Positions 45,000-55,984 of a DNA stretch of 64,000 bases are shown piece by piece. The translations under genes were made by a program, and so were the position numbers. Location: positions 140,281,766-140,345,765 of the forward strand of contig NC_084795.1 in the NCBI RefSeq assembly GCF_963169125.1, read 5' to 3'. This stretch comes from Humulus lupulus. Lineage: Eukaryota > Streptophyta > Magnoliopsida > Rosales > Cannabaceae. How positions within the stretch are numbered: the first letter of the stretch is position 1; the number at the start of each line of letters is the position of its first letter. The notes beneath the pieces are model-generated. The model did no database searches. It was given only the letters and a program-made list of their open reading frames with translations, and was not told the DNA's origin.

Positions 45000-45290
45000 A
45001 GAACCTTATCATAATTCAGTTCGGGTTGGAGCTAGGACACTGTAAGAATATAGTCAGGGTAGGAGCCAGGACATGGTGAATATATAGTCGAGGTTGAAGG
45101 CGGATCATGGTAAATATTTACTTCGGGTTGGAGCCAGGACATGGTGAGTATATAGTTTGGGTCTGAGCCAAGACATGGTGAATATATAGTACGGGTTGGA
45201 GCCAGGACATGTGAATATATTTTCCGGGTTGGATCCAAGACAGTGGTAATAAAGTCTGGGTTAGAGCCAGGACATTAACACTGGAATTGG
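45000..45290. repeat. 34-bp minisatellite in 3' LTR of E
   Basis: Same 34-bp unit as 40075-40315, with about seven to eight units and more divergence between units ('gtgaatatatagtacgggttggagccaggacat'). Confidence 0.88.
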
Positions 45291-46035
45291 ATTGAGGACC
45301 GGATCCCTTGCTAATAATTTAATTGCTTGTCATGATGTGTGTTAAATATATATTATATATTCTGAGAATCTTCTGAGGGCAGGATATTACGATATGAGTA
45401 ATATATTGTATGTTCTGGAAAAATTTTAATTACAGGTTATTGGGTTATGTGTGAACTTGGTTATTCAGATATGATTATCTATATTAAATGTTTTGGAAAT
45501 TTTCTGAGTGCAAGTTATTTATGTTATGTAACATTTGGTCGTTGAGTGCAACCAAAGTGTTGATATCTGTTATGTTTGTTACTTGCAAAATTGTATGGTA
45601 GGGTTGGGACTTATCCCATACCCTAGTGATCGGTAGTTATATCTACCTTAGGTCGACCCATTGTTGAGTTGTGTAAGGCTATTCTTTCTAAGCTTTGTCT
45701 CTTACCTACTTATTCATATTGTAGGTATGTGCAAATGCAAAGTGGAGCAATGAGCGCCAGAGTCTGCTTGCAGATATGTACATGTGGCTCGACCTGGGAG
45801 GTTTTCGATAGAACACGATTTTGAAAAGAAAAAGCTGGGAGCTTGTTATTTTTTTTTACGACATTTGTTTTGCTATAACTCTGTGGAAGAGTTGTTCTAA
45901 TTCTATTTGCTAAAATAAAAGTGTGCGCACACAGTATTTTCTTAAAAGTTGTTTTTAAGGACTTTCGGTGCAATGATTTAAAGTAAAATTTAAATTTCTG
46001 CATGTTTTAGGTCTTGTATTCTTTGGGTCATTACA

Positions 46036-46040
46036 ATTAC
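46036..46040. repeat. Target-site duplication ATTAC, right copy (element E)
   Basis: ATTAC directly after the CATTACA end of E; matches 37010-37014. Confidence 0.92.
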
Positions 46041-46830
46041 TTTTCTACGAGGTTCATAGTTATTCATATCATTTCAACGAAGGTAGCATTTGTTGAAACA
46101 AATACCTTTTGGTCCTTGGAACTATAGAAGTAACCGCCTCATGTTTCTAGTGCATAGCCCAGGAAAATGCACACTTCAGACCTTAAGTTAAATTTCCTTG
46201 ATTTAGGTCTGAGAACATGAGCAAGACAGCCCCAAATGTGGAAATGGTGTAAACTATTTTTGTTTCCATTCCACAGTTCCAATGGTGTTTTTCTTATGGT
46301 CTTAGATGGTACCACATTCAAAATGTAAGTCACCGTTTGAAGTGCATATCCCCGGAATGAGAGAGGAAGTGAAAAGTAGCTTAACATAGTCCTGACCATG
46401 TCCAACAAGGTCCTGTTTCATCTTTTTGAAACACCATTTTGCTATGGCGTTCCAGGTGCTATGAGTTGGGATAAAATACTATGCTTTCAGCATGAAATCT
46501 TTGAATTCTAAATCCAAATATTCACCATCTCAATCTGATCGAAGTGTTTCAAGAGTCTTACCTAATTGCTTCTCAGCCTCATCTTTGAACTCTTGAAACT
46601 TACAAAACGTTTCAGATTTCCTAAGCATTAAGTAAGTATGACCATATCTAGAGTAATCGTAAATAAAGGTGCGGAAGTACTCATACCGGTTTATTATGTC
46701 TTGTCCTATATGACCAATTCTAAGATGCCGAAGATATGTGTCATACTCATTTAAATAATTCCGAGTTATTTAGCGTTCATTCATTGGGCTGGAGCATATA
46801 AAGTCTATTTGTATGTTCTGCTTGACAAAT
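46041..46830 (-). pseudogene. Element D integrase
   Basis: Minus-strand reading: a zinc-region remnant HLRIGHIGQDIINR (about 46730-46690), fused directly to YEYFRTFIYDYSRYGHTYLM (46685-46630), so the CxxC half of the zinc domain and the first catalytic aspartate are deleted. Then KFQEFKDEAEKQLGKTLETLRSD (about 46600-46540, second aspartate), LEFKDF, a frame change, and LLDMVRTMLSYFSLPLSFRGYALQT with LELWNGNKNSLHHFHIWGCLAHV (46408-46139). The reading continues to the edge of element E and resumes at 37009. Confidence 0.87.
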
Positions 46831-46889
46831 TTTGAAACCATTATTCAAAATAACAATCGCAAGAAAAATCAAAAGATTGTTCATGCAGC

Positions 46890-47150
46890 ATAGCTAAAGA
46901 AACAAAGTTTCTAGAAAATCCAGAAATAAAATAAAAACTATACAAAATAAGATAATTGTTCCTAAAATATAAACTGATTGTTCCCTTTGCTGTAGCTGAA
47001 ACGAGTGCTCACTTCCAACTCGCATAGTTACCTCGACATTAGCAAGTTCCCTTGACGACTCAAGTATCTGCATAGAAGAACAAACATGGTTAGTGGCTCT
47101 TGAATCTAAAACCTAGGATGACATATCGTCTTCCACTAAACAAGTTTCAA
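46890..47150 (-). pseudogene. Element D aspartic protease
   Basis: The minus strand reads VLDSRATNHVCSSMQILESSRELANVEVTMRVGSEHSFQLQQ (about 47115-46990). This is the copia protease opening, in which the DSG active triad has become D-S-R, a glycine to arginine change incompatible with normal activity. A stop precedes VLDS. The C-terminal half is decayed. Confidence 0.8.
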
Positions 47151-47159
47151 GTACAAGCA

Positions 47160-47930
47160 AATCAAATTTACCTTTCGTTTTCAGCTCAGGGAGATACTTT
47201 TACAGTTTCTCTTCCAGTGACCTTCAACTCCATAGTCGAAACACTTTCCCTTTGGTTCTTTTCTTCTTGGAGTTATTGACATTCTTGTTCTACTTGGCCT
47301 TTGGTCCCTTCTTGTGTTTCTTGGATTTCTTGCCCTTACCTTTGTCCTTGTCATTGGTCTTCTTCCTCTTCTTGGTTTTATCCTCAGAGGTTGGAGGTTT
47401 ATCCTCTACCACATTTTCTCAGTCTCTTTGGTTATTATTTTGTTAAGAGACTCAAATGTATGTAGTTCATTCAACAGCCGGGTCATGTTGAACTCCAACT
47501 TATTCATAATATAGTTGGTTGTGAATGCAGAGAAAGCAGGAGTGAGAGATTCAAGTATGATGCTTACTTGTGTATGCTCATCAATGATGACCCTATGTAT
47601 TTCTGCTTCATGCATCACATTAATCATGCTCAAGACATGTTCTCGCACAGAAACACCTTTCTTCATCTTAGTAGTCATGTAGGTTCTAGTAGCCTCAAGA
47701 CTACTTTGATTAGATTGCTGCCCAAACTTGGCCTTGAGAGATTCCATTATCATATTTGTCCCGAATATTCTTCGGGGCATTGGTAGCGGGCTCTTCAAGA
47801 CATTCCTCAGTTAGGAAAAATTTATGGTTCTCGCAGATTAACATATTTCCATCTTATAAAATTATCACCATTAAGTTTTCAAGTGAATGTAAAGCAGTTG
47901 TTGGATTGCCATATTTCGACATTATTGATA
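47160..47930 (-). pseudogene. Element D gag
   Basis: The minus-strand ATG at about 47925 opens MSKYGNPTTAL; the FFLTEEC block follows (about 47825). The open part 47798-47406 contains the capsid helices: ESLKAKFGQQS, TYMTTKMKKGVSVREHVLSMINVMHEAEIH, DEHTQVSIILESLTPAFSAFTTNY and KLEFNMTRLLNELHTFE, a clear copia gag (UBN2-type) pattern. A lysine-rich linker and the zinc knuckle CFDYGVEGHWKRNC (about 47245-47205) follow; the second cysteine of CCHC is tyrosine. Confidence 0.86.
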
Positions 47931-49287
47931 GAAATAAAATACAATAATATTACTATTTGAAAAATATCAATAATTTGAAAATTAAATATGATTCATGAAT
48001 GCAACAATTGAAACACATAAACTAACATTTACTATTGCACGATAAAACTACCCAACAAATAAAGTGTCGCCTTAGGATCAGTTAAGTTAAATTCAGATAG
48101 CTTATAAGAAAATCTTATCTTTATTATTTAAAATATAAATTAACTCTTTATTTTATCTTTTAAAAATAATGTACTGATTGTTTGGTCAAGATGCAATTAT
48201 CCACTGCAAAAGCTTAATTGCATCTTTTTAACTGTAACCCATTATTTCGGAATTGATGACTTAACTTAGAGAGTGCGCCTTAAGGTTGGTCAAGCCTAAA
48301 ATACATCACTCCTTCCTATCTTCGTAAGAAGCCAACCTTGGTATTAATATGTCTAGAAAACTTCTTTAGGGGGACAGAAACAAAGCCACCTCGAGGCCCT
48401 ATTCATATCTCACGGTGTTATACTAATAATGGAGACCATAGGTAACATTGAGTTGTTCACCTTCTCCCACTTACTATTTTAGAAAACACGTGTTTTATTA
48501 AACTAATCTATTAATTCCATTTTAATTACTAGTTTATTTATAACCCATGAATGTAATTAATTACAAAATATATTCAATTATAAAAGAGCCCATTTCTACA
48601 ATTATTGTGATCTAAATAATTACCCATTACATTTATCTAACTTTACTAAAACACTTTTAAATAAAGTTGTTTATCTTAAAGGCCTATAAAAACTATTGTC
48701 TTATTATGGTGTACTGATCAAGTTTTAACTTATTTAATACTTAGTAGCTTACATGCAATTGATTTCTCCAAAACAACTCACATAAATAATTAGGACAATC
48801 CTAAATAATCATGTTTCTAAAAGATGCATGATTAATGAAAACTGTGTGGGGTTTCATGAATGACATGTAATTGACTAATGCATGATCATGTTATCAATAA
48901 AACATTAGTTAATATATATTTGAATAAATAAAATAAATATAAAATAAACAATAAATGATGAACCAAGTACAATTAGGTATTTATAAATTTATAATCCTTT
49001 GAAAAAATAGAAATAAACCATAAATATGCTTTTAGTTGTTTGCAAGACTCAACAATGCTTCTCCTGTCTTTTAGGCTTTCTTTATAAGTCTTAGGAATTT
49101 GTTAGGCCAACTAATTACTTAGAAACGAACTTTCTAACTAATTTATTCAATTAAAACTAACTTTTAATTAAATAACCATTTATGTCATCATTTCAATTTA
49201 GTTAAATTTAAATAGTTAAAGAATCAAATTATAATAATTATTCAAACTTAAGATAAGATCTTAACCAACTAAAAGATATTTTATTTT
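47931..49287. other. Unassigned AT-rich 1.36 kb
   Basis: This is where the leader, primer site and 5' LTR of element D are expected. I found neither a primer site nor clear similarity to the 3' LTR at 31363-33358. A less AT-rich stretch at 48240-48480 ('gccacctcgaggccctattcatatctcacgg') might be leader. The rest may be unrelated DNA. No open frame of note. Confidence 0.45.
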
Positions 49288-50150
49288 TGTTGACTGCATT
49301 TTTTGCTATCAACCTAATCTAAGAACTTGACAGAAATTAGAAGAAAATAGCACAGAGATATTGCATGGTTCGGGCTATAAAAGAGCCCTAGTCCACGAGT
49401 CTTTGTATTAGTGAGTTTGAAGCTTGTTTGAGCAAGCTTCAATGGAGTCTTAGGCTACATATATATTGCTCTGAGTTTAAAATTACTTAACTAGCAAAAT
49501 TCTGAAACCTTTATAAGGAGATACTTTAGCCCTATTTAAAAAGACATGGGTCATTAATGCCCTTAATGAACATTTAATACACATTCCCCCATTATTTGGG
49601 GAGTAAACTACTAATTAATTCAACATGGATGCACTATCAAAGACCATGGGTCCGGGCGGATTTCACAGGGCCCATTTGTAGAAAGCTGCCCACTAACTTC
49701 ATGGGGAACAAGTATCTGACCATGCCAGCATACGATGCACGTTCGCCCATGTCAAGCGAAATTGTGAGAACTTCTGATTTTCAAGGGTACGAACATGACA
49801 CAACTAATCGAGGCTTGCCAAAAGTTTTCATGTAATCTGGTGGGCCATAGATGCGGCGAATGACACCTGGCAACATATCTAGGTCTGAGGACAAGAGTCC
49901 TAGCCCTAGGGGATTGGCGAATGAAGAGAGCGATGACTATTTGAATGGTCCTCAAGGCATGGCCTCACTTGAAGGCATCCATACTGTGGAGATGGGTCAC
50001 CGTACGTGGCCTCGCCTTTAGACATACGCTCGTCGAGGACAGACCTTGGGGTCTGGCATCACTTCGAGAAGTAAAAAAACTCATTAGCACTCGAGGAGCT
50101 TAATTACTTATCTAACGAATGCCATATGTCTTCTGGTGAAAATACAAACA
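49288..50150 (-). repeat. Element F 3' LTR (about 0.86 kb)
   Basis: On the minus strand it starts TGTTTGTATTTTC at 50150 right after a polypurine tract and ends GCAGTCAACA at 49288. The GTCAACA end matches element C. The left border is inferred from the TG...CA ends; its target duplication partner is outside the window. A 'catggttcgggctataaaagagccctagtccacgag' dyad lies at about 49365-49400. Confidence 0.7.
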
Positions 50151-50167
50151 ATATTTTCCCCCCAAGT
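50151..50167 (-). other. Element F polypurine tract
   Basis: CTTGGGGGGGAAAATAT on the minus strand directly before the LTR start. Confidence 0.78.
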
Positions 50168-50499
50168 CTTCACTTGTCCTCGGACATTGGAGACTTAGAC
50201 TGAGAGGAGTAATTTTGAATAGTCTTTGGGAGGAGACGCTTGGGCTCTTCATGGCATCACTCCAAGAGAAGGTATTGACACGTCTTGACTCCCTATTTCT
50301 GGGCCCCTCAATCTATGCAATTAATGAGGAGTCCACACCACTACCCAAAACGTCTAATCCATACCCTAGGTGTCATTTTCCCATACTAATGATCACGATC
50401 CACGCCTCTTGGAATTTTACTGTTGCATCACTCTCGAATGCCTATGTCATAGGTAAACAACTATTGTGATGGAGTTGCTTCCACCCCATGCTATTCGAG

Positions 50500-50506
50500 T
50501 ATAAAA
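50500..50506 (+). promoter_or_regulatory. TATA box of the antisense gene of element F
   Basis: TATAAAA in the context 'cgagTATAAAActtcg', followed by a pyrimidine- and A-rich leader and an ATG at 50640, a normal distance for a plant promoter. It directs transcription towards the pol genes. Activity not shown. Confidence 0.55.
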
Positions 50507-50639
50507 CTTCGATAACCGCCTCTCAAAAATCACTTTTAGCATTCAAAATTCAAAATCCTAGAACTCCCACACCCTCTCTATTTCTTCATCTCCTTGCTTC
50601 CCAAATTTCCCCCATTTTTTTGAGTTCTCAACACTCTAG

Positions 50640-53600
50640 ATGGTTGGCGAGAATCATCATACTTCTATTCAAGCAGCAAGCAGTTTTTCAAAGTCAGGAC
50701 TCGCTTTAGCACGTATAAGTGCTTCATATGGAGTTAGTTTTACTTCTGTCTCATTTTTGGTTTTGTGTTTACTTTCAAATTTTGTTGATGTTTTTAGTTG
50801 CATGCTTGGGATTTTGAATTATTGGCACTCTATAGGTCATTTTTACCTCTTTTAGATCTTCTTGGGCACATTTTGACGTTAAAAACAGTCTAACCGGTCC
50901 CCTACACTCTTTACGTGACTTTTCGCATTTCTTGACATCCGACCAGAATCTGGAAAATTCCCAGATTGTGGTGATGCTCATAGTTTCTAGTGGTGCTCTC
51001 TAGCAACCATCCTTTAGTCCTGAAGACACCCCAATCCCTTAGAAATTTTCCTTCTCATCTTCCTAAGTAGTAGTCTTAGAGGTTCTCGTTTTTGGCCTTT
51101 CTTTCTTCGGTTCATGATGCTAACTGCTTGGTTTCATGTTTCAGATGTCTGAGGAGCTTCAAAGAATACATGAGCATGCATTCGACATCGAGGTACTAGA
51201 GACAGCTCGAGAGGCAGGAAGACTCCCCAAGAATAGAAAATAGTTGAAGATCAGTCAAGCTCTCATGGTGAGGGAAGATAATCCCTCGACGGTGGAAAGG
51301 CCTCTTTGACACATAATCTCAGAGGAAGAGGCAAACTCCAGCCTTATACTATCAAACAAAACACATGCCGCCATCATGGGTTTCGAGGCAGAGGTGACCC
51401 CCAGCATGCTCAGACATCGTGGAGCTCTCGATAGGATTGTAACTCATCATGGGGTGGACACCACTGTGACGTGGATGCCTGTCTCGAGAGGACAAGGGGG
51501 CGTATGAGACCATCCATGACCTCGGGGCCTAGAGCGTGTCTCATCTCCCAACTGGTGCAGCATTGCCACTATACCAGTACTATGTCAACTTTTTGAAGTT
51601 CGTCGGCATAGCTCTATTCCAGCTATCCCTAAACGGATATCGGGTGCTGATTGGGTTGTATGTTCTGTACAAGAGGCAGAACTGGCATGTTCCCTCCCCA
51701 ACTGAGATACTATACATTTACAGCTTCCGACCATGCCTGAGAAAGAATGATCAGGATGAGTACAACACGCTGATGAAGCACGTACCCAGGGATGAAGTAC
51801 AAGGCCCCGTGCAGCAAAGAGAACCACGCGAGGGACTACAAGGACCACTTCTTCTAGGAAAGTGGCTTCCCTATGCGGACCAATCCAACTCTTCTTCTTG
51901 ACTTTGTTAGGGTTGGTATGTGTCACCTCTCGAGTTATTCAATTTCCTAGTCCTCTGCCTCTTGTTGTTCCTTAGTCTCAACCATTTTCTTTCCAGGTCC
52001 TTTCAGCCCCACACCTTTCATTAACGCGTACAATGAGAAGTTCAAGAAATCGAACCCACTACCCGAGGAGGAGATGAACCTCGGACTTTTCATCACTGAG
52101 GCCAATCTTTGATAGTACTACCGGCTTTGGGAGGCTCAAAGGATAAGCACCGTGGCCCTCACTAGATTTCGCAATTTAAAGAAATCACTTAACGAGGCAA
52201 GGCTCCACATGTATAGAGAGCATACTCGCTATCCAAGCCGCCACAGATGTGAAAGAAGACAAGAAGCTCGAAGATGAGCTCGAGGCTAGGATCAAATCAT
52301 GCTCCGTGCCTCAAGGTAAATCCCCAATAGTTGTTAACTACGCCTATCACATAGGGGAGGGAATTAGCCCCAACCACTCCTTATTCTCACCATCACTCCT
52401 TGAGTGTGGGCAAGTTTTGGATCGTCCGTGGACCGATAAGAAGTACCACGACTACCAAAACCATATCGATGTTTTTATCTTCCATTCAAAGTGGAGGAAA
52501 CAACCCCAAGGGATCTTGCCTCTGGACAAGATGACGTCCATGCACGCTATATGGTTTTTTCAAAACGACACCAACACAACACAAGAAAAGGGCTGACTCG
52601 ACACCAACACAACACAACACAGCACAGGAAAGTTGAGGAGCCTTATCATGGTGGGGCTCGCGAGGATATTTATTTTGTGCATTGCATGCATGTTTTAATA
52701 GACAGCTTCCTTTCTTTCCTTCTGAAGACTAACCATTTTTGTTTCTTTGCACAGAAAACATGGGCATGTCTGACTTGGTCAGGCAGAAGCGATAGAGAGT
52801 AATGGGGCTCTCCTAAATAGACACCTTAGAGGCATTGACTACAGTGCCCCTGTCGTCGGCACTCGTTCCCTTGGCCTCGATGGCAAATCATCCATCATAT
52901 ACGCCTCCCGCAGTCTCGGAAGTTGCCTTGTTGGACTCTCCTCCAGGGCCAAAAGTTACAAAAGAGGCCATTGACCTCGAGGCCTCCCCCCCCCCCCCCC
53001 CCCCAATGAGATGAGGGGCCTTCTCAAAATAAAAAAAAAAAAAATCCCTTCTAGGGTGTCGAACCATCCTTCAGTCAGGACTCCTTGCTTAGTGGTCTTT
53101 CATGAACACTTCGAGGGAGGAGACCTGGAAAAGCACAGTTGGGTAGTCAAATACTTCAATACCCATCTTGAAAAAGGCAACAAGGATTTCAAAGTCCTCA
53201 TGGAGTACCTGCAGGAAGACAGACCACAGCTTCTAATTGCTCCCCCTAACTGTGAAGAGCTAGAGCCTCTACTCGCGGGAGAGCCGAAGAAAGGACGGTG
53301 CCACTCACCGTGGAGCTTCTCAAGGGATTTACGGGGTACCTGTGAAACATGCCCTTCCGCAACTTCGCTTGTTGTGGCAGTGACAATGAGATCTCACAGA
53401 TAACTTCCAGCCACACATCTCCCTAAGGGTGCAGAACGCAACCTTCAACCAATGGCTCAAAGACATCGTGACCATGAGTTCCTTCAAACTGAAGGAACTA
53501 CGAGAGAAGATGGGTCAACTCAAGGAGACTGCGGTCCCACTGGCGGAGCACTCGCTTCTCCAAAAGGACTTTGAGGATCTCAAGCACATGCCTTAGAGTT

Positions 53601-54080
53601 GGAGACTCGGCTGGCCACGGAGCAATAAAAGTTATCATCTCTCGAGGATACTACTGCGAAGCTGCTGGAAGATGCCGCGAGTCAAACTCGGTCTGTGGAC
53701 GAGGCCAAAGACAAGTTATCGGTAGAGCTCACAACTGTTCGGGAGGAACGCCACCTGAGCCGCGATGAGTCCTCGGCCTGTGCCATCGAGCTAGTCAGAT
53801 TCCAAGAGGAGGTTGTTAAGGATAGAGAAGAATCTGCGCATGCCACATCTCATGCCAGAACTTTAGGCTCTGAGCAGAGGAGTTAGAGAGGGATGTCGAT
53901 GTGATTGAAGATGACACAACAGGGACATAAACGTGTCATTCACTGAGGATCCCAACATCCGAATGATGCTCAAGGAGCATCTTCAGGCTGAGGAGGCCAA
54001 GGCAGCTCAAGAAAAGGAAGCAGCGGCAGTTGGTCGTACTCTCGATGTGCATCCTATCATCGAGGTGGTGGCATAAGTTC
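50640..54080 (+). pseudogene. Antisense gene of element F (resembles 'putative gypsy type transposon' family)
   Basis: Plus-strand, convergent with pol. The clearest part, 51536-51901, reads LPLYQYYVNFLKFVGIALFQLSLNGYRVLIGLYVLYKRQNWHVPSPTEILYIYSF, which I recognise as the Transposase_28 type domain (PF04195, from memory) of plant retroelement-associated proteins; its function is unknown. Proposed exons: 50640-50713, 51145-51915, 51997-52315, 52755-54077, joined at GT donors (50714, 51916, 52316) and AG acceptors (51144, 51996, 52754). The last exon has a polyproline tract (52986-53004), HFEGGDLEKHSWVVKYFNTHLEK and a charged coiled-coil-rich tail. Many stops show decay. Confidence 0.62.
52986..53004 (+). 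repeat. Run of 19 C
   Basis: Uninterrupted homopolymer in the antisense gene of F, encoding proline in its frame, 20 bp before a run of A (53026-53044). Length is prone to sequencing error. Confidence 0.9.
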
Positions 54081-55984
54081 CTCTGGGCAGGGCCCGTAGT
54101 GATTTTATTTCCTTTTCTTTGTTTGAGTAGGCCTGGGTGCCTTTGTTTATTGGGGTACAAACAATTAAATACTCGAGCTCCCGACCTCAATTGTAAATAC
54201 CTTTTAACCTCTATGCAGCTTGCACTAATTTTCTTACAAACGTAGCTTTTTTATTAACATGCTAACATTTAATAGTTATCCAATTTAGTCTTATTAGTTT
54301 AGCTGGGTTTTCACACCGCTCAACGTAACATAATGCCACGAGAGTCTAAAACCTCAACTTGTTCACATTTTGTGGGCCTTGAGTCTTAGAGACTTAGGTC
54401 TTGCACTCAGATCTTAGTGGCCAGGGATTAGCTTTTCGTGTGGTTAAGTGGGAACCCAAAATGTAGTCATATGTCACCGATTCCTGAAAACTCGGGGTTT
54501 AGGTCATCCATCTATACTTAGAGCTTGAAGATCTTCCTTTTGGTATTTAGATGCTTTGGGCATTTCATGTCGTCTCCTAGGCACGTAGTCCTCGAGATTA
54601 ACTTTAATGCCTTGTCAAATGGAACACTTGACGATTCTACGCTTCTGAGTCCCAACAACTAGGTTTGGGCATTTAGTGTTTCTTCCTGGGCTTGTTGTCC
54701 TCAAAAGTAATTTTAACCCCAACTGTATCCTCGAGTGTCAATAACTCAAGCTCTGGGAGGTCAAACGTACTGAGATAATCGCGTCTGAAGGTGCACTGTC
54801 CTCGGGATGCTATTTTGGACCTTCCTCCCTGCCCCCCGAGTACTGTTAATTGGGCCCCCGCCACGTGGAAGTTGTGAACTCAGCGTCTGTGGGCTCTAAG
54901 TCTCTGGAGCATGCAACTGAGTTTCACGTCCTTAGGTCGAGCCTCACGACATTAGGTGTTCGTTCACATCTCAAGTCAGCACTAGCATTACTTGGATTTC
55001 TCATTGTCAAGGTGATTGCTTTGGAGTTATGCTCGAGTACAAACGACTCGAGACTCCGTTTACATCTCAAGTATTGGGATCTGGTTTTTGTCCATCAGGC
55101 GCACACTGTCTTCGAGAGAATTCCATTGGTATATCATTGTGTTACTTGGATATTTCCTACGCTTGGATTTTTCCCAAGTCTTAGCTTAGGGGTCACATGA
55201 CCCTTAGGTAGCTTCACTCGTCGACTATCTTAGCTTCCTAGGTCATTGACTTCCAGTGCTAGAATTAATCTTATGGTGCTCATGTTTTTGCAACTCAAGC
55301 TTTTGGGCCCGAGTTCAAATGACTCAGGCTTTCATTCGCATCTCAAGATTTAAGAACTTGGTAATGACTTCTCGAGCTCAATGTCCTCGGGAGGTAACCC
55401 AAGCCTGCTCCATGCTACTAGGATCTTTGCGTCTTCGAATTCCTGTGACATTAGGCCTACTCTATTCATGGCATGCTTAGTTTCCCAGGTCTTCAGGTCA
55501 GAGTACAGATGACTCAAGATTTTTTTTGCATCTCGAGATATAAGAACTTTGTCATGGCTCCTTGGGTTGTATGTCCTCTGGAGGTAACCCATGTTCGCTC
55601 TCACGCTACTAGGATTTTGAAGTCATGGACTACCCAAACTTTTCTTAGTTCTCTAGATTTTTCTATTTCTATTCTCTGGGTATTGACACTAGGTTTACTC
55701 CACTTAATAGCAAGCTTAGTTTCCTAGCATCCTCCGCGAGGCACTATACTCTGTGTGGCTTCCCTAACTCTATTCCCCCCAAGTGATTGGAGACTAGTCT
55801 ACGTTCACTTGTCTAGGCCAGCGAGTGGATACTCTATGAATAGTACAAATAGAATAAAAAGGGAAACTAAAATATAAGCAGATTCTTTTAAAAAAATTCT
55901 ACACAGTTTCCATTACTTGTGCCCAGAGGCTACAAAACGATTACAGAATTTGAAATAAAAATATAGTCCAAAAATCATTGGCAA
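54081..55984. other. Element F region between antisense gene and pol
   Basis: 1.9 kb, no protein domain. It contains degenerate repeats of about 190 bp: 'gactca.g.tttt...gcatctc.aga.ttaagaac' at 55321 and 55511, each followed by 'cctcKggaggtaaccca' (55387, 55577), and a more diverged copy near 55045. Chance open frames of 60-116 codons occur on both strands. It would be the 3' untranslated region of both convergent genes. Confidence 0.6.
55303..55690. repeat. Degenerate tandem repeat, about 190 bp unit
   Basis: Two units with matching words 190 bp apart (55321/55511, 55387/55577, 'ctactaggatYttg' 55417/55607). About 75 percent identical by eye. Confidence 0.72.

Larger units (their letters stand above)
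37015..46035 (+). mobile_element. Element E: LTR element with about 4-kb LTRs and almost no internal region
   Basis: Inserted in element D, flanked by ATTAC. The 5' LTR is 37015-41102, then a primer site, about 190 bp of other sequence and a rearranged 3' LTR to 46035. No gag or pol remains. The LTR ends (TGTGACATCCC...GGGTCRTKACA) and the TATCAGAGC primer site point to Ty3/gypsy. It is either a deletion derivative or a member of a non-autonomous large-LTR group. The two LTRs are roughly 85-88 percent identical by eye outside one identical patch. Confidence 0.85.
41291..46035 (+). repeat. Element E 3' LTR, rearranged
   Basis: Three blocks. 41291-41996 is homologous but diverged relative to about 37150-37955 of the 5' LTR; the first ~135 bp of the LTR are absent. 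41997-43136 is foreign or copied: an 862-bp LTR fragment of another family and then 278 bp identical to 37810-38087. 43137-46035 is again ordinarily diverged and runs to the end GGGTCATTACA before ATTAC. Because the 278-bp block begins upstream of where the first block ends, about 145 bp are present twice. Confidence 0.85.
31363..47930 (-). mobile_element. Element D: Ty1/copia retrotransposon with two nested insertions
   Basis: Minus-strand order from right to left: gag (about 47925-47200), protease, integrase, RT, RNase H, polypurine tract, 3' LTR (33358-31363). RT is split by a solo LTR (34422-36334, duplication AACAT) and the integrase-RT region by element E (37015-46035, duplication ATTAC). 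Without these the internal region is about 3.6 kb, shorter than the usual 4-5 kb, because of deletions in integrase. No 5' LTR was recognised right of 47930. Many stops and frameshifts. Confidence 0.88.

Noticed and set aside
49365..49400. Hairpin 'gttcgggctataaaagagccctag' as a terminator or riboswitch
   Set aside because: It lies in the LTR of F; plant LTRs often carry such dyads near transcript ends and there is no gene it could control.
52986..53004. Run of C as an assembly gap or vector tail
   Set aside because: It is within a continuous proline-coding context of the antisense gene, with matching flanks on both sides; length error is possible, a join is not indicated.
54850..55727. Several frames of 74-116 codons between the antisense gene and pol of element F
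   Set aside because: They follow degenerate 190-bp repeats and show no motif; different frames are open in each unit.
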